Part shown: positions 47,636-59,480 of the stretch, piece after piece | Layout of the letters: each line of letters begins with the position of its first letter | How positions within the stretch are numbered: position 1 is the stretch's first letter | Origin: Hansfordia pulvinata | Taxonomy: Eukaryota; Ascomycota; Sordariomycetes; Xylariales | NCBI GenBank assembly: GCA_006538405.1 | Contig: BJKQ01000008.1 | Coordinates: 434,001 to 498,000 of the forward strand | Length of the DNA stretch: 64,000 nt | Direction of reading: 5' to 3' | The notes under the pieces: generated by a model | Databases searched by the model: none | Told to the model about the DNA's origin: nothing | Seen by the model: the letters and a program-made list of their open reading frames with translations, nothing else | Made by a program: the position numbers and the translations under genes

Positions 47636-48707
47636 AGAAGGGGAATTCATAAAGAAGGGGAATTCAGAAAAAAAAAAGACACCACTATATCATGACAAAC
47701 CCATATTGTTCCGTCAAGGACGCCACTCACCCTTACGCCATCAACCACCCGCTCTTCGATTCACGCCGTGAACGGTGCAGAGCACCTGAACGGCAACTGT
47801 ATTCATCAGCCATTTGTTTCACCATACATCATCATCATCATCACCACTAGCATACATACGAACAGCGATGGGGCAGCACGGGCGCGAAGCGAAACTGATT
47901 TTGACCTCAAGACATTCCCACCAATAATCTCACGATATCATTACAACATTTGCATGGCACGGCGTTTTTTTTTTTTTTCACAAGACGGGAAGATCAACAT
48001 GATGATCAGTTTTCACAATATTTGGAATAGAATGGGTTTTCTGGGCTCCTGTCACAGACTGCGCGAGGTTGCGTGGAGGCGAAGCGGTATATTCTCTGTC
48101 TTCAATGGGGACAACTGACTACGAAGGAGGTTTGCTTGGGAAGGGGTCATCTTAGGAAGCCGCAGCGCCCTCCAGCAAAGGAGATAACTTGCCCATGAAA
48201 CTGGCTTGGGGGAGGGTTTTAGAACTAGTCCACGCCTATCATGATCATCAATACCCAATAACAGTATGTCTGTTCTGAGACTGCTGGATAACAACCAATT
48301 TGCAAGAAGAAACTCTCTCCACATGTGATATGCCAGTGTCTTACTGCTACTATCTCCTGCTCTTCTGTGACAATCTGCCCCGTCGACCTCGCAGCCATGC
48401 AGTGCAACTTTGACTCGTAACCCCCCCGGGGCGCCACCAATCCCGCGACCCAGGGGTGTAGCTTGGGAGGCTTACTAACCAAACGCGCTGCGCCGGGGGG
48501 CCCGAGACCGTCTGGAGTACTCGTATACACTCATCAGAGGAGGAGGGGGGGTGGGGGGGACAAGCAAGGCAAGTCCCGACTCTCAAGCGAACCTGGCGTT
48601 TCTGCCCGCATGAACGGCTGGCAAGTGCCGAGCAGAGAGAGGTTTCACGACGACGGGAAGCATCTCGCGTTTTGCTCGCTCGGTTCCTTTTCTGTTCTGT
48701 TCTGTTC

Positions 48708-48729
48708 TTTTTTTTTTTTTTTTTTTTTT
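48708..48729. repeat. Poly-T tract, 22 bases
   Basis: An uninterrupted T run in intergenic DNA. Confidence 0.9.
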
Positions 48730-48837
48730 CGGAACGTGCGGCTTTCCCGGCCGGCCGGCGCTTGCGCCCGCCACACCCGCGGAGGGGGCACATGGCCTTC
48801 TTTTCTCCCACATTCATCTGCACAGCCCCCTTCATTC

Positions 48838-48857
48838 CCCCCCCCCCCCCCCCCCCC
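48838..48857. repeat. Poly-C tract, about 20 bases
   Basis: An uninterrupted run of C on the plus strand. Confidence 0.9.
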
Positions 48858-51448
48858 TGTTTTCCCCGGCAGCCTCGGGTTTTCTTGTTCTACTGAGGGG
48901 AGAAAACAAAAAGGAAAAAGACTTGCGTCACGCCCGCCTGCCTCGGGGGAGGGGGGGTACATCACGCGCGGCCCGTCGGGGGCCATCTTTTTCCGAGTCA
49001 CGCCGGAAAGGGGAAAGAGACCGGGAAAGAGAAGAGAAAGCAAGAAAAGAAAAGCAAAAACAAAACAGAAATGGAAAGAGTCAACTCCAGGTTCTGTCGG
49101 CGTGCTTGGGACTGGGATCTACCGGAGTCCCGGGTTTGCATGCGTCCAATGCTTTCTTTGGACGGGTTCTCTCTGTCGAGGTCTCGGCGCTCCACCGCAC
49201 TCGTACGAGTACCTACGTACACTGTTCACAGCACACCGCACACCGCACAGCACACCGCATCTCTCAGCACCATTGTCTTTTGAATACCGGCGCAACGCGA
49301 TATATGGAACAAACAAGGTAAAAACGCGTACCTCTTATTTTGGATGAGGCCGCATGTATTCGTACGAGGGGGGCACAGGGGTAATTCGTTTCGGTGCAGA
49401 CAGGGAGTGTGAGGTACAATCCCACCTTTCACCATTGGTGCGAGATTACAGGCACACATGGACGTACGGGTACGAGTACAGGGCTGAGATCCCACGTGGG
49501 GATGAACGCGTCCCGCCGCGAGAGTCCCGAGTACATTTAATCATACTCGTACGAGTACACGCACCCTGGAGACGAGCAGCAAAGAGAGGGATTCCCGCTT
49601 TTGGGGGTTGTGGTTCTTTTGTTTCGTCTTCTGCCCTCATTTCGTCATATAAATCCCCTTCTCCCTCGTCTCACCTGGCAAGTGTGCGCTGCTACCTCTG
49701 CTGTTCCCGCTGTTGTACTCGTACCTAGCGATCCTGCCCGTACGCGTGCCCAGGGCACGGTTCCTCGTTGAGTGATCCCGCATTGCCAATGCCGGAACGT
49801 GAAATACGAGTAGGTTAGGAGGCAGGCGTATCAAGACGGACAGGTAATACGTAGCACCAAGCTAAAAATACCAAGACTGGGGGCGGAAAATAATACCTAA
49901 GCAAAGGTAATAAGGGAGGAACAAATGAAAAAAAGGCACACGAGTAAAAAAACGTCTGTCTGTGCGCTGCGTACCCGGATCGGGAGGCCAGACCAGACGC
50001 TCCGGGGCCATCGGGTCTCCCGGCGCGCCGGCTCTGGAGCACAGACGCTTCTTCCTCTTCTTCTTCTTCTTTTTTTTCTCCTTTTTGTTCTTTTTCGTCT
50101 ATTGTTTTCCTCCTGATTTTCACCTCCTGTCCTCGCAGTCGCATGTGCTTCTCGGGCTCTGACAGCGGCCGGCCGACTTGGCGGGAGAGAGGGCAGTTGT
50201 CGAAAGTACGCGTAGTTGCGTCGTCGTCGTCGTCGCGTCGTCGTCGCGTGTTTCCTGGCGGAGAAGTCCGTCTGCCTCGGGCACTGCGAGATACTTTGTG
50301 ACGACCTCCTGCGCGGCCGCCCTTGTGCGAGCGACCCTTTTGCAAAGGAGGTACCCGCAGGTAATGCACCCGTACCTACCTTAGTAGTAGTGAATGACGG
50401 TCGTTCGTAATGAGGGCTACCTAGGTACAAGCTAAGGGGATATTATTAGTGTACCCCGACCCACGCAAGTACCGGGCCGCTGGTACGACCTGATCCGACT
50501 GCAGGTAACCAAGTATCCATACGCACGCGCGTACGTACTCGAACGAGTACACTTCGTGACGCCGCGCCAACTGCGGGAGTTGACGCGAGCGAGGGCTGGT
50601 GCTTGTCCTGGCGAGAGTGCGGATCAAAGGAGCCGGAACCCGTCGTGCTCAGAGGGGCTGTTACTCGTATCCCATGGGCCAACGCACCAGACCTACGGAC
50701 TGGAACGCGAAGCCCGCCTTCGCGGCGAGAGGACAACCTAGTACCTTACCTAGGTACCTACTAGACTTCAAGGTTGCAGCAAGGCTTACGAGTGTTGGGT
50801 ACCCACAAGAAAGGCGCAGGGGAAGGAGGGAAGAAGGAAAGAAGAATTCAGGGGACGCGCTAGAAGGGTGAGAAGAAGGCCCTAGAAGCACGTCGGCCAG
50901 GGGTGCACGGGATTGATACGAGTACCTACCCACGGTACCTAACAGGTAGCGAAGACGGAACTTACAGACCCATGATGCGACAGAGTTATTAGGATAGGGA
51001 CTCCGTACCCGTAAAAGCGGCCGCCCCCAGGGAGATTTCAGAAGATGCACATACCACATTCACGTGCCTCCCCGTGCCCCCTTGTCCCTGCGCCCACGCG
51101 CCGCCCAATGCTGCCAGCCAGCCAGCCTCCTTTCTGGGTGCATCCCTTCTCCATCAACGGCGCGTCCGAGCACAAGAAAAGAAAGGCGCGTTCGCGTTCG
51201 CATCAATGTTGACGTGTGACAAACCCTTGGCGTTGCTCGAGGTCGTGGCGGTGGTGTAGTGCACGTGACATTCATCTTGATGCACCAGACGAGTACCTAT
51301 CTACTCATACCTCACGATACCTTGGATACTCGCACCGTACTCAAGAAGGTAAAGGTACTTGAAGTAGGTACCTCCTTTCGAACACTCACACACAGAGATA
51401 GAGAGATAGACCCTGCTGCTGTTACACGTGCGCGCGTCTGTGGCTGAG

Positions 51449-51488
51449 CTGACTGACTGACTGACTGACTGACTGACTGACTGACTGA
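51449..51488. repeat. (CTGA)n tetranucleotide repeat
   Basis: About ten CTGA units in tandem. Confidence 0.92.
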
Positions 51489-52171
51489 CAGCATCACAGC
51501 GACTATCCGTACCCTCATCTGCAAGGGCCCGAGAAGGGGGAGGCGTTGTTCATCTCATCTCATCTCATCTCTTCATGTCAGCTGGGCCCTGCCGCCTCGG
51601 AAGCGGGCGGGCTGACAATTCCGCCCTTCTTTGCATCCGCTGCGCTGCAGGGACAAGGCTGAAGAGAAAAGACAGAGAAATGCTGACCACGGCCTGGCTG
51701 AGGGAGGGTTGGTCAGTCTTACGGACTAAGCTACTCGTAACCAGCAAAGCTGCACTCGCACACCACCCCTGTCCCTCCTGACCCGGCACACCTGACGCCG
51801 TGTCACACTCGCTCGGGTTGTCCGCTGCCGCGTGGTGCAGGGGTTATTATTACCTACGCGTACTGTGTTTGTGCTCCCCGTTGCATTACATTGCTTTTTG
51901 CATTGGGGCAATGCGCCGGCAGGGCTGACGGCCGGCAAAGCCTGGACCAGCCAGGCTCCGGCGTCGTTTCTGGGGAAATGCGACGGGGGCGATTGATGGG
52001 AAATGATCAACAGGGTCTCTCTCTCTCTTTCTTTCTCTCGTCGTCTCCCCTCTCCCGGCGTCTCGGCGGAACCTATCCTAGGGCTGGCTGGCTAACTGGC
52101 TGGCTTGCGTTGCTTTCTGCTGCGGGGTATAACCCAGTCGGCGCCAGGTCTCAGCGAGGGCAACAACACGA

Positions 52172-52191
52172 TAAATAGAGAGAGAGAGAGA

Positions 52192-52222
<31 letters not shown>
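52172..52222. repeat. (AG)n-(TG)n-(AG)n compound microsatellite
   Basis: An AG run, then a TG run of about ten units, then another AG run. Confidence 0.88.
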
Positions 52223-52225
<3 letters not shown>

Positions 52226-55008
52226 TGGAAACAGAGACGCAAAAAGTAAGGCGGCCTGGCCACCTGCGCACAGACGCTCGAGAGCATTCAAATCATATAC
52301 AGCACGCGCGCAAAAGTACTCGTAAGTGATGAAGGTCCTGGCTTTTTTCTTCTTCTTTTTCTTCTTGGGCATCTCCCGATTCCCAGACAGGGGGCAAGAG
52401 GGTTGATGGGAGGTGAGAGCTTTACAAACCAGAAAACGACCGCGACTCGGCCTTGTCGGCCTGATTAAAAGGGTCTTTGCCGCGAACTCCGGGCGGGGCG
52501 GGTGAGCGGCTCTAACAGAGACACCGACAAGCGATCTTGGCTTGTGCCGCCGCGAGGGTGAGTTGAGGAGCGAGAGAGGAAGAGAGATCAAGAACCCCGA
52601 CTGTGTACGAGTACTGACTGCCCCAGGTGAGCAGTGTACTCGTACCTTACTCGGTGACAAACCCAGTCGACGGGGAAAGCCAAGGGGGCCGCGGAAGAAG
52701 GAAGCGCGCGCGGAACCGCTCCCGCCCTCCCGCAAACCCCTCTCTCAAACCCAAACCCAGAGACCTGGTTGAGACGTCGGACGAGCACAAGACTTCTGAC
52801 GAGACCGGGCAGGGATCAGGGGGAGGGAGACGGGGACGGGGACGGGGACCAGGGGCGAGACGGTAAGCTCGGGCCCGTGACGGAGGAGGGATCACGGAAA
52901 GCCGAGTGTCAAAGCCCGAGCCCGTCTTCCCGGGGAAGAAAGAAGAAGAAGGGGAAGAAGGGGGAGAGGACTGATTGCCTAAAGGGGACGGGGAGGGGGG
53001 GTGATCCTGCTCTCCGGAAGCGGGCGGCAGGGCATGCGAGTATCCGTATCCGTCTTGTCTGTCTGTGTGTGTGTCAAGGAGGCGCGGCCAGCTCCCACGG
53101 ATATTCTGTGACGGGCACCTGTGGTTGGTCAGAAATGCGAAATTGACGGGGACCCCTGCTGCGGGAGGAGAAGTACGAGAACCACCACAAACAGGGGGGA
53201 GATATAAGAGAGAGAGGAGAGAGAGAGAGAGAGACATGGGATGACAAATGGCGACCGAGATGAGAGAGGGCAGCCTTGCGCAAGCAATTAAAGGCCGACA
53301 GGGGTGCAGGAGACAGCCGGACGACATCCATGGGATGACAGGCAGGCCAAGAGAGAGACCAGGACCAGGACCAGGAAGAGAGGAGTACGATAGAGAAACC
53401 AAGAGATTCCCGCATCAAGTCCCGACAGGGGATACAAGTACGAGTATGTTATAAAAATAACACACACACACAAGCGACCCCTTGTCCATGATGGCACGGG
53501 CACCTTTCTCTGAATCCGGGCGTTCGTCAACCGATATCACACAGATCCCGGGCCCTTAACAAGCAGCAACACCACCACCACCACCACTACCACCACCACC
53601 AGGTCGCATACCAGCAGCACAGCAATGACAGACAGGCAGCTGTCAGTCATCATCTCAGCCCAGCCCAGCCCAGCCCACCCCAGCTCAGCCCGGCTCAGCC
53701 CTCTCAGTTCAGTTCAGCTCAGCTCAGCCTTGGCCACACACGTACGAGCAACTCAGTCCCGTAATATCACGCTCGTCATATCGCCACCATGGCGGCGCGC
53801 GCGAATGCGAGCACTCCCGCTTGCCCCATCCCGGCCGACTGCCTGGCTTACGGAGTACTCGTACCAGGCCAAGGTTCAAGGTATCAATCAATCAGAGAAA
53901 GTGAGTGATGAGTGTGCGCCCAGCCCCCAAAAAGCCCGCAGCCCACGTGGTTCCCCTCCCCGCGTCTCTGTAACGTTCCAACCGGCAGTCCCCCCCCTCA
54001 CAGCCCAAAAAAAACGAACACCGAGGGGGGGGGGGTGGAGGCAAAGGGAGAGGTTCCGAGATGAAGATTCTCGTATCGCCCCAGGTCGACGCCCCCCGCC
54101 GTTCACATGCTCGTACATGGAATGATTGATCATGACCACGATCGTGAACCGTGGACACAGTCAACGCGAGCACGCAAGCACGCACGCCAAACCAACCAGC
54201 CAAGAGTCAAACCCCCCTCAAGACGAACCCGATCGGGTGACAAGAGGAAGATGGGGGACGAGCCTTCCGTCCGTTTGCGGCTCCCCTGTCTACGGAGGTA
54301 GGTAGTCACTCTGGCGGTGATGAATGAGTCCTTTTTTTCCCTTCTCCACTCCCTAACCAAGTCCCATCTCGACGCGTCGCTTCTCCCCTCTCCACCTTCG
54401 GCCTCGCGTATCTGAAGACAAAAAAAAAAGAAGTCGCCGCCCGTGCCGCCGGGGGTAGTGGTGGGGGTTAAAGGGCAGAGTCAGAAACGGGAAAGAAAGA
54501 GGATCCCGCCAGAGATGAGAAATCGACAAGGCCAAACCCCCACATAGAGAGACGGGGCAGACAGAAGCGGACGACCTCAAGATCAAAAACCCAGGCAGAC
54601 AGAGCTGATTGATTGATTGACCATCTATCTATCTGCCTGTCCGCCCTTGCGGAGAAGACGTAACTGAACGCAACCTATCTAGGTGGCGAACATCAAGATT
54701 CCGAGGGCAGGAGGAAGGGGGACAAATGCATGCCTGGCACCTGCGGGCTACATGTCTTCTTACACACAAAGACTGCATCGATCGGGTCCGGCTGGGCCGC
54801 CAAGCCTCATCACCGCCAGCTTACACCCAGCAGCGAGGATGAATGACACCTACAAACAACACTCAACACCGTCCGTCTCTTATCGGTGAAGACAAAAAGA
54901 GAATGTATGTAGTGACTGCGAGTACGAACACGTGCATTGGATGTGTTTAGAAAAGCAAAAACTCGCCAAAGCGATGGTAAGGGAAAAAAAAAATGAACTT
55001 AGAATTTA

Positions 55009-55104
55009 CTCCCCCGGACAGGCTTGAACTGTCAACCTCCTGATGATCCGATATCATGGTCAGTGATAACAGTCAGACGCGCTAGCCAATTGCGCCACGG
55101 AGGA
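55009..55104 (-). tRNA. tRNA-Asn (anticodon GTT) with 22-nt intron
   Basis: Read on the minus strand, the acceptor arm TCCTCCG (55104-55098) pairs fully with CGGGGGA (55016-55010), followed by discriminator G. The D arm is GCGC-AATTGGCTA-GCGC. The anticodon stem TCTGA pairs with TCAGG (one T-G pair) around loop CTGTTA...A with anticodon GTT. The T arm is GACAG-TTCAAGC-CTGTC. A 22-nt intron (55066-55045) sits after position 37, the standard site for nuclear tRNA introns. The D-loop and the GTGGCGCAATTGGCTAGCGCG stretch and the G discriminator are typical of eukaryotic tRNA-Asn. Confidence 0.95.
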
Positions 55105-55751
55105 TATCCTTGGAATTATTGAAAGAACAGGCGCTTATTACAAATCTCTCATGTTTCAACAACTGCCGCCGCCTCCTCCTCTTGCTCACCCCAATCCTCA
55201 AGTCCAAATGCACACATTCGCCACGGGCTTCCACGCCACCTCCCTCTCCTGCTGCGTCCGCTGCCACATGTAGCTGGGATATATGTACTTACAGTATTGG
55301 CAGATACCAAGACTCCCGTCGCGGCAACATCTCTGCTTACGTAGATGCATGCGCTCGGGCTGTCTACCGAGGGGTCATTCCCCAATTCTCCCCGCCAAAG
55401 TTGCCCGCTCACTCTACACTTCCTCCTACACAAGCGAGGTCGCGATACCAGACCACTGACAGTAGACTTTCACATGGGCGTATTGATTCATCAAGTCCGC
55501 TGCGTCTCGCGCGGGGTATCTCAGGAATTATGTACACGCAGCTAACACCGCCAATCACACACCCCTCCTATCCAAGCTCAGCTCCCATCTGCATCCGAGC
55601 CGTTCCAGACCCGGCCCCCTCTATTTCCAAAGCACCTGTGTCGAAATCGGATGGTATCCACAAGCGCCGTGGCTGATAAAAGGAAAACATGCAAGTGATC
55701 GTGACACGACAACCAAACATACTAGGCAGGAGTCCCGGGGCTCCCTCACTA
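55105..55751. other. Intergenic between the tRNA and the PH-LRR gene
   Basis: It holds the 3' end of the PH-LRR transcript and the upstream flank of the tRNA. A plus-strand open frame at 55,110-55,676 has no recognisable domain. Confidence 0.45.
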
Positions 55752-58700
55752 TCACCAGTCGTCTCTAGTCAGCCCCTCCAGAATGTGCTGGTACTCCAGA
55801 GGAGATGACAGAGCAGGCGATGTTGGCTCGGGATCGCCGCTGGACAGGGCAAGAGGACTGATGGATTGGCCTTGTCCGCGCGGCAATGCAAGGCTCGAGG
55901 ATTGCCCCTCCTCGTCAATTGTGAATGTGTTCAGAGTCGTCTCAGAAAAGCTCAAGGGGGCACCCATGTGGCTCGGAGGCGACGCCGTCGGCAAAAAGGG
56001 CGCGCTCTGGGTAGCCGGTAGCGTCTCGTCAATCGACAGCTGTGGCGAGTGGTTGGCGCTGGCAGTATGGGCCTTGGGTCTGGGAATCACCCAAGACGGA
56101 AGACCCTCGTCATCCCAAGCTTCCAGATATTCGCTCTCAAACTCTAAGCCACGGTTTGAAAGCCTGCCCCTGTTCCGTTCGACAATATTGGCAGCCTTCT
56201 TGGCCTCCGAAATCCACTGACTCTTGACAGTTTCGAGCAACGCAGCAAGTCGACTTTCGGACGACTTGCCCCGAGACAAGGGTGGAGACTTGCCACTTTG
56301 AGATGAATTTTGGAGAAATGCCCGTTTTTCCTGCTGCATGGCGGCCTCGCAGTCCGACTTAGTCTGAGGAAAGGAAATAATGTTCTCGTTCAGCTCAAAG
56401 GCTCGCACGATTTTGGCCAGTTGGCGGTGGCTGAAGCTGTTGCTCTGGCAGTCAAGCATGGCCAGCCCTTTGTTGATTGCCAACACACGACACAGATCAG
56501 TAACGTCTTCGTCGGCCCCCAGGTCGTGATTGCGTATGCGCAGTTGCTTGAGCGTCGTGTTCTGCATCAGGCCACTCAGAGCCCCTGCAAGTCCCCACCC
56601 CATGTGACTCTCTTCCAGCTTCCCGCTGTACCCAGAGAGGTCGAGGAACTGGAGGCTGTTGTTGGATTTGAAAAAGTTGAACAGAGACTCGGACATCTCG
56701 GAGCTCGCCCCGGCGGGAGGCCCCGTCCCAACCATGCTCAGCAGTGTGATTGATTCGTTGCTGGTGAGTGCCGTGAGGAGGCGTTGGAAATTGGATTCGT
56801 ATTGGAACTGGATCATGTCCATGAAGAACTTTCGCGGCGCTGCATTCTGACGAATCAGATCAATCCACTCAATGGACTGGACCTCAAGGGGATTCTCGCT
56901 GAGGTCCAGCTTGACATCGCGACCGCCCATGGCGGAGAGCAACGTTGTCGCCATGCTGCCCGTCACACCACAATTTTTGGCGGAGAGGACTCGCAGGTTA
57001 TGGGCTTCGTCCATTTGGAGGTACTCAAGCAAGGCCGCAAAGGTTTCGTCATTCATCTACCCCGATGATTAGTCAGCTGCTCTTGCTGCTTCAGGAATGC
57101 CAAAACTTCGAGTCTTACCTTCCAGCCAGAGAGGTCCACGTCCTCCAGGCGCCAGGGAGAAGGGTTGGACCCCGAGTTCCAGGGGCGAAGCAGTGGCTCA
57201 GAAGAATGGCCCTTCAGGGTGTTTGCGAGATTGAGCTTGCGAAGACGGAAGGTAGATGTCAACGTATCGGATACCGTTGATGCTTCCAGACGTCCGTGAT
57301 TATGTGATAGGTCGATTGTTTCGATGCACGACTTTTGCTCATCCAAAGCGTCCCAGAGCAGCGCGAGACCTCGATCATCGATGTGGCAACGTGAGCAAGC
57401 CAAAGACTTGAGAAAAGACGACCGCGTCTCAAGGATGCGCGCTGTGCGAAAGTTAGCCTTGTTTTTTTTTATCAGACACAAGTAGGGCTCATTTACCGAG
57501 ACCGGCAATGTCCGTCGGCCCAAACGGGTTACCGCTGAGGTCGATCGAGTTGCACCGGGTTTGTAAAGATTTCCAGAGGAGCACGATCGGGGGCACGATT
57601 TCGCAGACTTTAGCCGTCGCGGGCGGTAGAGAAGGTGTCCTCTCGGAATCAGACAGCACGCGGGGGTTGCTCAGAACATTTGTCAAGTCCAGATGTCGCA
57701 CGGACTCTGAACCAAGCAGGAGGGCCACGGTCTCCTGAAAGAGGATGGAAGAATTCTCTACAAGCTGGTACTCCGAGGTGGTGAGACTGCGCTTGCCTGT
57801 TCCCAAATTAGCCGTGAAGCGTAGGCAACGATTAGCCAGAACATACCTGTTCGCGAAATCCAGACTGTCGACTCAAGGCGGCGGTTGTTATCGATCGTCC
57901 ATGACAGATTCGAGAAGTCCATATCGCGGAAGCATAGAGACTTGAAGTAGTCGTTGTAGCGCAGTGCTCTGAAAACAGCCAAAAGCTGGTGGGCGGTGTA
58001 TTTGGTGCCTTTGGAGGGCGGGAGAAGTCGGAACTGTGGCGCGTATCTCACGTTCTTCCACTCCGTAGTCCAGTTCACCGGCGCGCAATGGTAGCCCTCG
58101 ACAAACGCCTCCAATGTTCTCCGGAAGCCGCCAAAGTCTTCTCCCTCCGGCAGGTGGATTGGCTGCGTGTCGCCATTGACGTGGAAGATTTCCCGTCGCG
58201 TCCAGATGGGCCACGCTGGTTTCAGATAGGTGTCGGCCTTGAAGAGTCTCGACAATATGGTTCGGTGGTACCGACTGGACAAGTCGAGGGTCTTGGGGCC
58301 ATCGAGCGGCATCCTAAGACAAGTTGACACAAGTTAGTAGTAGACCAAAAAGCCGCCGCAGGTGCGATATTCGCGCTTTCAGGACGTACCGGAAGAGAAG
58401 GTCAAATCGTTCATCATGCACACTGGCGTTGACCTTGGACAGAGTGACAAGTCCATATTGTACTAGGTTTGGGTTGACCTGCTGGCCGGAAGAGGATTTG
58501 GTGAACTGCGCGAGGATGCAGTAGTTTTTGCTAAAGGCCAAATAGAAAGAACTGCCCGAGCGCCAGCCCTTTTTAGCATCGCCCGCGTCGGATCCGAGCG
58601 CGGCATAAGGGCGACGTGGCACCACGGGGTAGACGTCCAATTGGGAATCTTTCTGTTTGTACTTGGCGTCGACGATCTGGGTAAGCATGAGCTCAATCTC

Positions 58701-59480
58701 GAGCGGGGCACGCTCGTCAGGGACGGCCTTGGATCGATGCCTGATGGCATGGCGTATCTCCCTGAGCCATTCGTCGCGCTCCTCAGGGACGGCAAAGTCC
58801 AGTTCGAGACACGCGAAGGCGGTCTTCTCGGCTGAGTCGCGCCACCAGACCTCGATACCGAAGGAGGGGCGGGTGCCCTCGTTCTTGAAGATAGATACAA
58901 TGCTTTCCAGAGGAATGTGGCATTCGGCACCAGCCGGGATGCCCTTGGGTAGAAGTGAAGAGTCGATGGGGGAAAGGGCCTCCTTTGCGTTGTTGGGAGT
59001 GGAGGCCTGGGGGAACTGCTCAACAGCGGCGGCGCGACTTTTGAACTTGACTAAATAAGACGAAGTCAAGACCAAGTACTCCTGCTTGGTCTTGAGAAGG
59101 GACGACTCCTGAAGGAGACACCCGGCCTTGAGCAAGCCGACATGGTCGCCGGAAATGCTGGTACCTTGGCTTTCGTTGGGAGTCGTGGGCCTGGTGGAGG
59201 AGGAGGCGGCGTCGTTGTAGTCCTCGGCGGACGATTTCGAGGGTTGGCGAACGAGGTCCTCTCTCCGGAATGCATGGGGGATGCTTTTCCTCAGCGTTCT
59301 CTTGCGCCGGGGGATGGTGGTGGGGAGCTCAGTCTCGGACGAGCTGGAAACCTGGGAGCTGATACTCAGGGACCTGAGGGCCCTCAAGGGAGCGAAGGAG
59401 GATTTCTTCAGAGACCTCGAGGTGCACCGCCGCTCTAGGCCGTGGGGAGGCGCAGGCGCGACGCCAGCACTGTGGTCCAT
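55752..59480 (-). CDS. PH and leucine-rich-repeat protein (CARMIL-like architecture)
   Basis: Five exons: 59480-58390, 58313-57847, 57796-57497, 57441-57119 and 57056-55752. Introns are 76, 50, 55 and 62 nt, all GT-AG, and the phases match, giving 1161 aa. Residues 1-110 are basic, Ser-rich and disordered. About 113-247 form a PH-like domain (EYLVLTSSYLVKFK, ECHIPLESIVSIF, and a final helix with Trp in EERDEWLREIRHAI). A second PH-like part may follow (FYLAFSKNYCILAQF). From about 440 to 900 leucine-rich repeats of the ribonuclease-inhibitor type appear: VRHLDLTNVLSNPRVL, NSIDLSGNPFG, IETIDLSHNHG, LEDVDLSGWK, LRVLSAKNCGVTG, LQFLDLSGYSG. The tail is Ser/Pro-rich. PH plus LRR is the order seen in CARMIL actin-capping regulators, so a membrane/cortex scaffold is a reasonable guess. 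Function is not shown. Confidence 0.88.

Larger units (their letters stand above)
47636..55008. other. Gene-poor interval
   Basis: No supported protein gene in 7.4 kb. It holds poly-T at 48708-48729, poly-C at 48838-48857, (CTGA)n at 51449-51488, (CATCT)n near 51,551-51,571, AG/GT microsatellites at 52172-52222, (CAC)n at 53572-53600 and (CAGCC)n near 53,657-53,680. TACTCGTACGAGTA-type palindromes occur at 49199, 49544 and elsewhere. Confidence 0.5.

Noticed and set aside
46436..47650. 404-codon minus-strand frame opposite the serine-rich protein
   Set aside because: Gly/Arg/Val-rich antisense translation of a GC-rich exon; the plus frame has a good start context and a more natural composition.
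48463..49347. 294-codon plus-strand frame
   Set aside because: It crosses poly-T and poly-C tracts that supply its poly-Phe and poly-Pro runs; no domain.
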